Source: Rhizopus arrhizus
Lineage: Eukaryota > Mucoromycota > Mucoromycetes > Mucorales > Rhizopodaceae
Assembly: GCA_024220505.1 (NCBI GenBank)
Contig: JAKZZE010000014.1
Coordinates: forward strand, 186,001 to 250,000
Length of the DNA stretch: 64,000 nucleotides
Direction: 5' to 3'
Shown: positions 45,522 to 56,236 of the stretch, in pieces
How positions within the stretch are numbered: the stretch's first letter is position 1
How the letters are laid out: each line of letters starts with the position of its first letter
Program-made: the position numbers and the translations under genes
The notes under the pieces: generated by a model
The model's database searches: none
Told to the model about the DNA's origin: nothing
The model's input: the letters and a program-made list of their open reading frames with translations, nothing else

Positions 45522-47033
45522 TTAAGTAGTGAAAGTAGAAGATGTGGATCCTTTTCTACCACCAAATATTTTCGAAAACGAGACCTTCTTTCTTACTATT
45601 GAGCGTATTTTTGAATGGCCACGTCGTTCCTTATGAGGTATAGGGGGCGGTGAGGTAGATTTTTTAAATGTTGAGACTAATGCTGATTTTGAAGGAAAAG
45701 ATCTACTTTTCATCATTTTGATGCTTGCAGGAGATTTGACGTGTTCTTTTTGTTGCAAAAAGGAGCATGCTGAGAGTCTTGCTGGTTGTTGACTTTTTTG
45801 CTGACATCTTGGTGCCAAGTTATTGCTAATAGGACGAAATGCGGATACACTTGATTCGCTACGAAGCATCATATAGGGTTTCTTGCTTTTCTCTGCTTCT
45901 TTGAGTGGTTGAATTTGCTCAAAGAACGTATTATCAGCCTCCACTTTTTCGTTGGCAAATTCTTGGTTGGTGAATATGACGGATGATTGACTTGATCTTT
46001 GATTACTTCCAAACCAACTTTTCCATTGAGCGCCTAATTGCGAGGACATAAGACTATCACTACTATAAGTACTGCAGGCATTGTACTCTGGACGAATTTC
46101 TCTCCATGAAGTAGATCGACGCAGATATTGCTTCTTTGAGTGTTCAGAAAGAGAATAGAGAGGATCCGGAGAAGATATAGAGGAATGCAAACGAGAGCTA
46201 GGCTCATGAAAAACACCGCATTCTGTCTCCTCTTCTCTTAATCTAAACCCTTCTTCTTGGTCATCAAGTAAGGACAGATGACTCGCTGACTCTGCAAGAA
46301 GATCGTCTTGCTGCTGATCTCTATATGCCGCTAGTATGGCCTCTGTTTCATCTATGCTTTCATCTTCTTCATCATATGGATGAACATACCTTTCAGAATC
46401 TAGACCACATTTCAGGTGTGCGATTATTTTTTCTTCACAGGAAGAAGAGGATACAGAATCGTAAGTGTGTCTAACAAGTAAAGGAGCGTGTACTTCATCA
46501 TCATTATCTGAACCAGCCAGAGAAAATCGTTCCTCTTTCATTTCACAGTCTTCATAAAGCCCGAAACCAACCATCATTTCTGGATCACCTAGTGCCTGAA
46601 GTAATTCTTGACGCGCATCGAGAGATCTTTGCATTGATTTTAGACTCAATACATTCATGGTATGCACAGCTTCAGTCAGGCTAAGAGAATCGCGAGCACT
46701 CCAAGCCTGTGCACATTGCAACATTTGCTTTGAATCTAACCATTGTTGATCTAAATAATGATCTATGAGTCGCATCCAGGCTAATTTCACATAATCTTTA
46801 TTAGGCGTCTTTGGTGTATTATCAATTAACTGCTGCTTCCAGGATTTTATAAGCGTTTCATATTCTTTTTCGACTACTGGATCATAAGGGTGAATGAATG
46901 GCTTTTGGACGTCCTGCGCTTCTGTATGAGTATTATAATAGAGCATAATGTTGAAAAGAGTGTAAGTAGAGCTTGAGAATAAGAATGATAAAAAGAAGTT
47001 AAATGAAAGTGGAAAAAAGATAAGTTTATTCAT
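45522..47033 (-). CDS. Ser-rich cytosolic protein of unknown function
   Basis: Single exon. The longest frame starts at 47033 (503 residues), but the ATG at 46946 (474 residues, MLYYNTHTEAQDVQ) is more likely: the extra 29 residues are hydrophobic, low-complexity and AT-coded. Seen: an N-terminal helical segment (VEKEYETLIKSWKQQLID, LAWMRLIDHYLDQQWLDSKQ, SLTEAVHTMNVLSLKSMQRS) that could be a small folded domain, then a long Ser/Glu-rich disordered part. The basic C-terminus (HKERRGHSKIRSIVRKKVSF) has Pro-rich PPPIPHK just before it. No named family; possibly a membrane-associated regulator (inference). Confidence 0.6.
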   Translation of the reverse strand: MNKLIFFPLSFNFFLSFLFSSSTYTLFNIMLYYNTHTEAQDVQKPFIHPYDPVVEKEYETLIKSWKQQLIDNTPKTPNKDYVKLAWMRLIDHYLDQQWLDSKQMLQCAQAWSARDSLSLTEAVHTMNVLSLKSMQRSLDARQELLQALGDPEMMVGFGLYEDCEMKEERFSLAGSDNDDEVHAPLLVRHTYDSVSSSSCEEKIIAHLKCGLDSERYVHPYDEEDESIDETEAILAAYRDQQQDDLLAESASHLSLLDDQEEGFRLREEETECGVFHEPSSRLHSSISSPDPLYSLSEHSKKQYLRRSTSWREIRPEYNACSTYSSDSLMSSQLGAQWKSWFGSNQRSSQSSVIFTNQEFANEKVEADNTFFEQIQPLKEAEKSKKPYMMLRSESSVSAFRPISNNLAPRCQQKSQQPARLSACSFLQQKEHVKSPASIKMMKSRSFPSKSALVSTFKKSTSPPPIPHKERRGHSKIRSIVRKKVSFSKIFGGRKGSTSSTFTT

Positions 47034-47959
47034 CTTTTGGGATATTCAATCTTGATATACAAATTAGTGTGCCAATTTTGACATATATTGCATTCCATTG
47101 AAGAATTTCAGGGTCTCCCCCAACTTTCTTTGATTTGTATATAAAAGGAAAAACAAAGGCTTTTCTTTAACCAAAAGCTAATAATATGTTACAATATGTT
47201 CTATATCTTATTCAGACTTTAATAAAAGTAACAGATGAATCAAACTGTTATAGCGTCTGATCCTTTAGATCACTTTTTATTACCTTCTTAAAAATAATAG
47301 CTTGATGAGTAATACCATGAGCTAAAAAGCGATCGATTCTATGGTACTTTTTTAATTATCTCCTCTTCATGTAATTAATGAAACAGTATAAGAAGTGTGT
47401 ACGAGAGCTTGTCTTCATATATATCTCAAGCAATCCTTCATGTGCTCAGTTTCCATGGTTTAGACATATATACTTGAGTATAGCTAACCGCTTTATACTG
47501 GGCTATCAATGAATGGTTAATTAAGGTTTAATAAAATACATTGGAAATTAGCACAAAAGTCGTAGTAGAGTACATAGACATGCCCTCCCCCCTTTTTTTT
47601 CATTAAACCTTGTGTATAACATGTAATGTGGTATTTCATACTGGTTTTAATTTTCACGAATGGCTCAAAAATTGCAAATGGTATAGCTTGCACTTAGTGT
47701 GCTCCTTAAAATATGAAGATTTGTATACTTGGTATAACTTTTTATATTTACATGTTACTAAAGCAAAGAGAATTTCTTTTATTCAAGATATTTAGAATAA
47801 GCATTCAAACTTAAAGGAATGAATGATTAAACTACTTTGATATGTAAAAAAGATATGTAAGAGAAAAAAAAAGAAAATTGTATGTGAAAAAAGTACTAGA
47901 GTGTATAGGAAGGTGAAATGAACATAAAACAAAAGAAACGGATGATGTAGTGTGACTGA
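47034..47959. other. Intergenic, no gene seen
   Basis: About 0.9 kb. A 61-codon plus-strand frame (47610..47795) lacks motifs. TATATAAAAG occurs at about 47138 in plus orientation, but no gene starts after it. The minus-strand promoter of the Ser-rich gene and the 3' region of the HECT ligase must lie here. Confidence 0.35.
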
Positions 47960-50900
47960 TTAAGAAAGCAAAAAACTATTCTGTCCTTCTTTCATCGATA
48001 TCTCTAGCTTTTGACGCATAATTTCTTTGCTGGAATATTCAGGCATCTTGAGATAGTTAGCGCATGTCATGACAGAGGGCAAATAATCGTCAGGTGATAG
48101 TGAGGATTCGGGCACTTTACGGACCACTGTGAATACAGGACGAAGGGCTTTCCAGCCACCAATAGGTAATCGTGGAGATCCGGTTGTAAACTGAAGGAAT
48201 TCACGCCTTTGGGATTTGTCCATCTCTGAAAGTATCTCCAAGAGGTACTGCACTGATTTACTTTCTATAGTGAAACCGTGGTCTGCTTTGATAGTATCTG
48301 CCAATGTAGACAAGCTCCAATCTTCCTCGGAGGTACCAAACAGAGATACAAGTTCAGAATATGTTAGCAATTTGAGGTCTTCAATTGCAAACAAATCATT
48401 AAACCCTTCCTTAAATGCTTCAATCTGCTGTGAAACGCCAGACCCAGTAACAGCATCTATTATTGCTTCAACATATTGTTCAACATTCTGGATTGTTACA
48501 GGTATTTCAGCACCATCAGGCTATAAAGTGAAAAAAATTTATAACAAGAATAAACTAAGATAATTCGACTTTCTTACTTTTAACTCATAAGTGGCATCCC
48601 CTGGGAGTGTAAAATCCAGACATAAGTCTTGTATCTGTACTCCTTCTACCTGTAAGCTTTCTATTTCTTGCATTTTTTGTGACATTGACTAAAATAGATA
48701 TTGAGTAAGGAGGATTAGGAAATCACTATAACAAACCTTAGTTTTATCAGCATATATGATATTCTTTTGTTTTATAAATAATTGTAACAAATTTAGAGAT
48801 TTTACCAATACAGGATCAATTTCCTAGTAAATTAAGAACGTTTAAGCACCTCTAACTCACCTCCATTTTCTATTTTGCTTACCATCAATAACTCATGACT
48901 TGGCTTGGCATCCTCTAAAGCAATCTTGAAGAAAGCAGAATTAAAACGTATGTCAATAATTCTAAAATCCAACATAGCCTTAGCCACAAATTGGCCAAGT
49001 GTCCTAAATAACTGAACAGTCTTTTTAACGGACTTTGAGTTCGATTTTGCTAAAGGTTTGGGAAAGAGACCAAGAGGATCATCAACGTATCCTGTTTCAT
49101 TCTTGATAGAACCACGCCACATGTTGATAGAATGTTTACTAAATTCTTTTGAAGTAGACGCATAAAACTCAAGAGTAGGCCCTAATCCAGTACCCTCTTC
49201 TCCAACATATTCTATTTCTAACACTCCAGGTGAACTTCCAAAGAGGTCAAAAATTTTGATAGCAGATTCCAACATTTGACTACGCACAATTCTAACTTTT
49301 TGTCTTTCCATACGTCCAAGGATAGGCTGCTGGGATTGATGCCCATCATCACGTGGACCATTTTGGGTGTTGTTGCGCATTTGAAGACTTTGCCAGCGAG
49401 AAATCAAACGAGAATAACCAAAAGAAGTGCTTTGGATGAAAAGGTATCTGGTTTCAAAAGGAAATAAGAAGGGAGTAGTGCTCATCAGCCAATAAGTCCA
49501 AGAAGGTAAACATGAACTAGCAACGATCAAAGGCTCTTCGAGTTGACGATTCATTTTTGCTGTCAATTTACGGTTAATAAAGTCCTGAGGTGAAATACCA
49601 ATAGATTTTTTTGTAATAGCAGTAGACAGAGCCTTCATCAGGAAAAGGACCTGAGCACAAGAAGAATCATCGGTTAGCTCTTTCGGTTGTGTAGAGTCGG
49701 TCAATTGACAAACAGCAGTTGATTTTTTAGTATCGTCCGTAGTTTCAGAATTAGATACCCAAATACGCTCAAAAGTCACAGGATAGGAAGAAGACCATAT
49801 ACTACGGCCCAATCTTGTCTGACTTGTACCTTCACGCATTTCATATTGATGTACAGCAGCATAAACGGTTGCATCATTAGATATAACGGTTCCGTTTAAA
49901 GAGAAACGGATCTTCCATTCACCATCCTTCTTTTTGGCATCACTACCAGAGCTAGTAGCATGGCTATTATCAGCTTTTACATGCTTGTCTTGAAGTGAAG
50001 ACGCTTCATCTTCATCTTCAGTATCGCCATGCTTTACTTCAACTGCTTCGCTCATTTCATCATCCTCTTCGTCTAGATCCATCTCCTCCTCTTCCTCCTC
50101 TTCTTCTAGTTCTTCCTCATCTCTGCCTTCATTCAATAGCATGTGTTCCTCATCTTCATCATCTTCCTCTTCATCTGCATCGTCATTGTCTTCTAGCACA
50201 GAAGAAACACGAATTCGTGTTAATAAGTACTCTTCCAAGACACGGAAAGTAGCTACTGCATGGGTCGATACCATGAGTTGCTTATAACTGCCAGGGATAT
50301 TGTCTCCCTTACCCGTAAGCCGCAAACGCAACTGTTTAGCAAGCATACTTGTAGGGTTTCGAAGTCCATCACTAGAAGACGATTCAAGAGGCGAAACAAC
50401 TTCAAAGGTTTCAAATCGGCTCAATATTTCATGCAATCGAATGACCAATTTCTTCAAAGAGTTGTTACAATTATCATCGATATCAGGCTTATCCATAAAA
50501 ATCTCTTCAAACATTTTCTTGCGTTCATGTAAAGATAAGTTATTAAATCCCTCTTCCAACGTCAAAAAGGAAAGCAGAGCTTTCATAAGACCAGAATTAA
50601 TAAGTTCAAAACTGCTGATGCCCGTGAGAGAAGTTTTCAAATAGGTTGAGAGTTCCACAAGTGTTTCCAAGATGGATTCTTTGTCGCCATCCATAATCTT
50701 GTTTGTAAAATCAGACACTTCCTTCAAACTGCTTCCGGGTATGCGTGAAGGAGTTCCGTCATTATTATTGATATGAAAATAATTATTTACAAAATGCTGG
50801 GCTAGTTGAATGATGTATTTACGGACTGATCCCTTTCCGACGCCCTTTTCAGATTCGCTTGAATGACGATGATGACGGCTGGTCCTTGGTGGTTGCAAAA

Positions 50901-53234
50901 GTCCATATCGCCCACGTAGCAAAGCTTGAAGATCATTTCGGTCTAGAATACGCCTTTGAGGAACACTGGATTTGTCTTGACTACTACCACCTGCAGTAGA
51001 CTCTTTTCTCTCTTCTTGCTCGCTTTCCTCTTCATCTTCACCTTCTTGTTTCTTTTCGGCATCTGTGGTGGTTGCATCGCTTTCATCAACGGTATTATCT
51101 GTTTGTGATTGTTGTGAATCATCTAGAAGCGGGAGTTTGGATAAGGATTCAATTTCGTGAAATACACCCTCTCTTTCGAATAGAACATGATAAATGTTTG
51201 GCAATTTTTTGATCAAGAGTTCAGCATGGTAAAGTGCATCAATAATAAGTCCTGATTGCTCTTGACGAGTAAGGATGCCTGATAAAAAACTTGAAAGAGA
51301 AACGTTTTTTAGTATATTTTCCAAATCTTGAGCGCTTGTATAATGTATCAATCGAAGCATTGTGTGTGTGATTAGCTGTCGAACACGTACATTGACAGTT
51401 GATGTATACATATCCAAGAAAAGTGGAAGTAGAATAGTGTCGGTACGGACTAAAAATTCAGGATTTTTTTCAAACCATTCGATGCGTGGGTCTTTAGTAA
51501 CTGTTTCAGTTTCTCCAGATACAGAAGGCAAAGCAGAGCGTGTACGACTAGCAACAGGTCCACCTTCCTTGAATCTTCGTGAGCTGAACATACCATCTTT
51601 AGGTAATGGAGGAAGTAAATCGGCCATAGTCTTGATAATGGTTGGAACAGATTCTCGCCACTTTGAATCCAAAGTAACATGTGATAATTTTGACTGCTCC
51701 GTTACGGCGGCGGAACCAGTGAGGATACGATAGAAAGTGCCAAGGATGTCCATTTTGAGTAATTCAAAACTAAGCTGAGGAGATGTTTTCGCAACGGAAC
51801 GGAAAACACGCAGAATATCTTGGAAAGTAGCAGGACGTACAGCATTTGAGTTACCAGATACTGGAATCAATCCAAATAAAGCTTTCAACAGATCCACTGA
51901 TATTACTCGTTCTAAAGACTCTCTTTGACTACGATAACTCTCCGAGATCCTTACCCAGCAAACACATGTTAATTCAACCACAGTACGATCAGAGTAGGAC
52001 ATTGCATTCATCAACGTAGGTGTTACTTCTGTTACTTGTAAAAATGACTCTTGATCAATGTTACGTAAACAATTGGACGCTGTGCGTAATGCAGTACGTT
52101 GAGCATGGACACTAAAGAAATCGAAATACATTAAAGCAGCACTGAGTCCACTTTCATGAACAACCGCACGAGGTACTTGGGCAGATATTTTCTCCAGAGC
52201 CTAAAGTGCAAATTATGTATGCACATGATTAATTAACCATACTAAATGTTTTTAGAATTGCATATAACTTACACAAAGAGCTTGCTCAGCCAAGTCTATA
52301 TACTGAATTGACTTTAATTTCTGACACAAGACTTTAATACCTCCATGGAAGACAATACTTGTTGCTGCGGTTGGCATAGCATCCAAGAGATTTGATATAC
52401 AACGACAAGCAAGCAACATAATTTCAGGGTTACCTGCATCTAAGCCTTCACTCATAGCTAAAGCTAGCATCATATCATCATCCATATCCGCTATTATTTC
52501 CGGGCCTGACATGATACGAACCAATTCCTTTACGAAGCTATCACAAGAAAAATAACCAACTAAATTGTCTTCATTACTGACAGATAATATTTCCGCCAAC
52601 TCTTGTAAAGCAACGAGTTGCATTGTTGGCTCTTCTTGGTTTTTAAGGCTTACTAATATAGACCTAAATCTACTAGAATCGGAAGATATACTACCAAATA
52701 AGTCTTCCATTTGAAGACCTAGTGCACGTCTAACTCGGCTTAATTCATTCATCATTTCTTCCTCGTCACCTTCGTCCTCTTCGTCGTCGTCGTCTTCATC
52801 GTCTTCATTTTCATGTTGTTCATGTCTGTTATCATAGTGTATATCGTCTTCCTCATGATCTCTTTCTTCCTCCTCTTCTTCTTCATATTCTAATCCAGGC
52901 ATATAAGAATTATCCTGTGAATCGTCATCCAAGTGTTGTTCTTGACTATGCAATTGACTATAATGCAATTAATATTAAAGCGATATCTCGTGCCCTAAGT
53001 GAGCTGAATTTTTTACCTTGATTCTTTATCCAATTTACTCTCTTTCTGTTTGCCTTTAGAATCCATTTTCCTTTTATTGTTTGCAATTTCTGTTTCTATT
53101 TGTTTTCTTTTCTTGGGTGTTATCTTCTTTGTTGATGACTCTTTTATGTTTCTTAAGCTGTAATGTTTGGTGTTTTTTTGTTGTTTAGAAGAAGAGCCTT
53201 TTCCTTTTGTTGATTTATTGAGCTTCTGCTCCAT
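47960..53234 (-). CDS. UFD4: HECT-type E3 ubiquitin ligase, UFD4/TRIP12 family
   Basis: Six exons on the minus strand: 53234..53017, 52957..52273, 52200..48883, 48823..48737, 48688..48578, 48520..47960 (1659 residues, phases consistent). Ufd4/TRIP12 elongates chains on N-end-rule and ubiquitin-fusion substrates. Layout: Lys-rich nuclear-type N-terminus; acidic stretch; ARM-repeat region (MQLVALQELAEILSVSNED, IMLLACRCISNLLDAMPTA); Ser/Glu-rich linkers with a poly-acidic block at about 50040..50190. The HECT domain occupies roughly the last 390 residues (IKIFDLFGSSPGVLEIEYVG, GTGLGPTLEFYASTSKEFSK, EIDPVLVKSLNLLQLFIKQK). The catalytic Cys is at about 1626 in LPSVMTCANYLKMPEYSS, and the protein ends in the typical EGQNSFLLS. 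Confidence 0.93.
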
Positions 53235-54374
53235 ATAAAGTAATCCAAAAAAAAAAAGATAAAAATGAGTCTTACTTTATCTTTTTAACTTAACTCTTTG
53301 TTGAAATGTTTAAAACAAAGAAAAAATATAAAAATTGTTGTGTTTAGTTGGAGTCTTGTAAAATCAGCTCTAATTTAGATTGAATATAAAAAAAGGGAGC
53401 TGCTTAATAGAAAATATTTGTCGTTTTCTGTTCAACTGCGAAAAGTTGAAAATAACGTGCAGTGATTTATCAGAATCTGAGTGTAAATTGTGGTCATTTC
53501 ACTTTCTAAATTATTAATCCGTAAGAGGACTTGCTACTTGTACAGCAAGAAGTAAAACATGTCTGAAACCCATGTATATTTTGATAGACAATGAAATAAG
53601 CCTACGACGACTTTAAAAAATTATGCTACTTTTCGGTTTTTGATCAACTTCTTCATTGTCTCAAAAACCCCACTCAAAAGTAATAAAAAAAATTTCTTAA
53701 GCTTTATCATATTTATAATAAATATCCAATGGCAATCCGAAAACATCTAAAGCAAACTGAACGCATTTTAAACCATGAATAAAAAATGGAAATCAGAAAT
53801 CAATTACTTAGGAGTGTAATTATAATGCTTAAGTTTATTAGCTTAAAAAAACATGAGTTTGTTGCAACTTTTACGGCTTCTTTTTTGCCATGTAGGACCT
53901 AAAAGATTCTAGGACCAACAGAAGCACCTGTAAAGGACACTTTAATAATATTTGATCATTATAATATCATAAGAAATTTAGCTATAGTAGAAAACTTGTT
54001 TGCTACGAAATCATGTAAAATAAACAGAGTTACATTGGTTTCAAGTTTAAAAGGGTTTTCAACCCATAAAATGTTACGTTTGTGCTTTGAATATAGTTAA
54101 AATAGTCTGAATTGTTGTTTGATAGACAAGTAACATAAAATATGGAGCATATTTTGTGTTTGGAGACAAAATAAAAAGCACGGCAGTCTTCTAACATCAG
54201 TTTGTTAACATTACTATGAAAGAATTGTTAACCAATAGTTTTAAGTTGAGAGCATCGAACATTTACTTTCAAAACTTGCAGTGATATGTCTATCGTGACT
54301 TTATCTTGACAGTAAAAAAAACATCAGCTCTATTTTTCTTCCTCTTCATTTAACCTCATTTTTACTCGTCACGT
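53235..54374. other. 1.1-kb intergenic, divergent promoter region
   Basis: AT-rich spacer between divergent UFD4 and NDUFAF8-like genes. No open frame of note and no tRNA or snRNA pattern recognised. Confidence 0.4.
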
Positions 54375-54615
54375 ATGAAAACAAATGTCCATGTGCGTTC
54401 AATAGCTAGTGGCATGGGTTCCTGCCCTACTCAAGCCGCAGCTTACGGAAAGTGTATTGCTTCAAATTATAAAAACGTTTCAAAAGGAATGTGCCAAAAG
54501 GAATTTGAGACATTTAAACAATGTGTTCAACGGGCTGTAAGTTGCACTTACAAAAGTTACAAATCATTGTTTCTCATTGCTGAAAACTATCTTTTAGATG
54601 AAGAAAAAGTGGTAG
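54375..54615 (+). CDS. NDUFAF8: Twin CX9C mitochondrial protein, NDUFAF8-like complex I assembly factor
   Basis: Exon 1 54375..54536 and a tiny exon 2 54598..54615 (five codons plus stop, MKKKW) give 59 residues. Two CX9C motifs: CPTQAAAYGKC and CQKEFETFKQC, separated by ASNYKNVSKGM. The wording AAAYGKC...KGMC-EFE-F-C matches NDUFAF8 (C17orf89), which is imported to the intermembrane space or matrix side and assists complex I assembly with NDUFAF5. Without splicing the frame runs to 54662, but the extension looks non-conserved. Another small CHCH protein is the alternative. Confidence 0.78.
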
Positions 54616-54896
54616 ATTCATTCAGATATACAATAAATCGTACACAATTTTTCAGTATCTAATCTGCCCATTCAAAATTCAATAGTTCAACAAATATCTC
54701 AACAGTTTTCTTTTAGATTGTAATATGTATCTGGGATCATTATAACAATCATTAAAGTCAGCTACACAATAAAGCACGCTATTATCATTTTTATTTTTTG
54801 CTTTCTGCTACTTTTGTGTTAAACCCATTTTTTAAAGCTTTTCCTTATTTCTAATTGTAACATCTACAGTGATGGAAATATTGTTAATTGTGAAAT

Positions 54897-55375
54897 TTAT
54901 CCCCTTCCAAGTTTTCTTTGAAAAGAAAAAAGGCTTTCTTCCGCTACTGCCATTGTAAAATCCTGTACCTTGATATCCCCTGGATCTGTACTTTGATATT
55001 TGGTTGCCATATTATCTGAAACGCTTGATGGTTTTTTAACAAAGTTGGAAGAGAAAACCATGTGTTTATCGAAGCCTTCTTCATCCTCCAAGTACTTGAG
55101 GCTCAGAGAGCCTCAAAGAGCTTTGGTGATGAAACCTTTAATGCCTCTGTCCAGCTTATTTTTCGTCGCAAATTCGTGGATTGCAAGACAATTAGCCTTT
55201 TCCGGGATCTAGCATATGTCTTCCTCAATAATATATTGCAGGTCTTAATAAATTCAGTAGCTAGCCTTGCTGTAACGCATAATCGGTCAATACTTTTGTT
55301 GATAGCCTCTGCAGTTTGTGCTACATTCGCTTGGTATTTGCAGAATTTTTGAGAAGAACTTGTTATTTTGTCCAT
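54897..55375 (-). CDS. Orphan helical protein (two exons)
   Basis: Exons 55375..55136 and 55094..54897 (145 residues, phases fit), with a 41-nt intron (AAG|GTTTCA ... CAAG). The intron contains a perfect 7-bp inverted repeat, GAGGCTC-TCT-GAGCCTC. The N-terminal half is helical and basic (QANVAQTAEAINKSIDRLCV, LATEFIKTCNILLRK, RSRKRLIVLQSTNLRRKISW). The C-terminal half is acidic to neutral (YLEDEEGFDKHMVFSSNFVK). No signal, membrane helix or family motif recognised. If the intron is wrong, the frame stops in the hairpin at TGA. Confidence 0.5.
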
Positions 55376-56172
55376 TTTCTGCCTTCATATTTAATGGTGA
55401 CTTTTGAAATTTTTTGAGTTTTGGTTTAAGCTTAAGGTTGAAAAGACGCTCATTTTTTTATATAGCTCTTTTGGAAATTCAAAGCAGTATATTATATTAC
55501 TCTGCCCTTTTCTTCCTTTGGATCTTTTACTGTGCCCAAGCGTAACTTGTTTTGGTCTTGTATAAGACCATTGATGCTTGTCACAGTTGTATCACATTGT
55601 ATGGTTTTGATATACATCAAAAGAAACAATTTAAAGTTACATAAACTGAAAGTATAAGCATAGACCAAATGAATTTCCGATCACATCATTCGTCTTCGTT
55701 TTGCCAACATTATTATTGGTACTGGAAGTATTATGAAAAATAAAACTGAAAGAAATTTTCTCAATGTCTTCATAGAATCAGTTTGAAGTTTTGATGAATT
55801 TGACTAACCCAAAATGACTGAGTAAATCAATATTGTAGTAGGATCTAATTTAACAAAATCTTCTACTGTTAACAATTCTTGACTATAATGTGATTACTCA
55901 CGAAAACCACTTGAATAGGCAAGCCGTAAAGTTTAGGTGATAAAAAGGCTAATTTTTATTTGATATATGCTTTTGCTTGAATTATATGATATTTGATTAT
56001 TAAAAAATAATATCCAAATCATCACAAGCTAGAGCTAGTTTTGGACTGAATAACAACTTGAGATAACTATACGATTCCCAATTATTGGCTTTTCATTATT
56101 TTTATCTTCCGCCTTATTCTGCCCACCACACCAGAATGAAATCTGCATTTGAATCTATTCGTTTTTCTTTTT

Positions 56173-56210
<38 letters not shown>

Positions 56211-56236
56211 AAAAGCTATTTGTACATAAGCCACGT
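55376..56236. other. Intergenic with a T33 tract next to the USP start
   Basis: AT-rich, no gene. An uninterrupted run of 33 T (56177..56209) ends 27 bp before the deubiquitinase ATG. Such T-tracts exclude nucleosomes and are common in fungal promoters (established for poly(dA:dT)); its role here is inferred. Confidence 0.5.

Noticed and set aside
46947..47033. Hydrophobic N-terminus of the Ser-rich protein as a signal peptide
   Set aside because: Low-complexity, T/A-run-derived residues before a better ATG at 46946; the rest of the protein looks cytosolic.
54537..54662. Unspliced C-terminal extension of the twin CX9C protein
   Set aside because: A GT-AG intron (GTAAGT ... TTTTAG) gives the usual short C-terminus; the extension has no conserved character.
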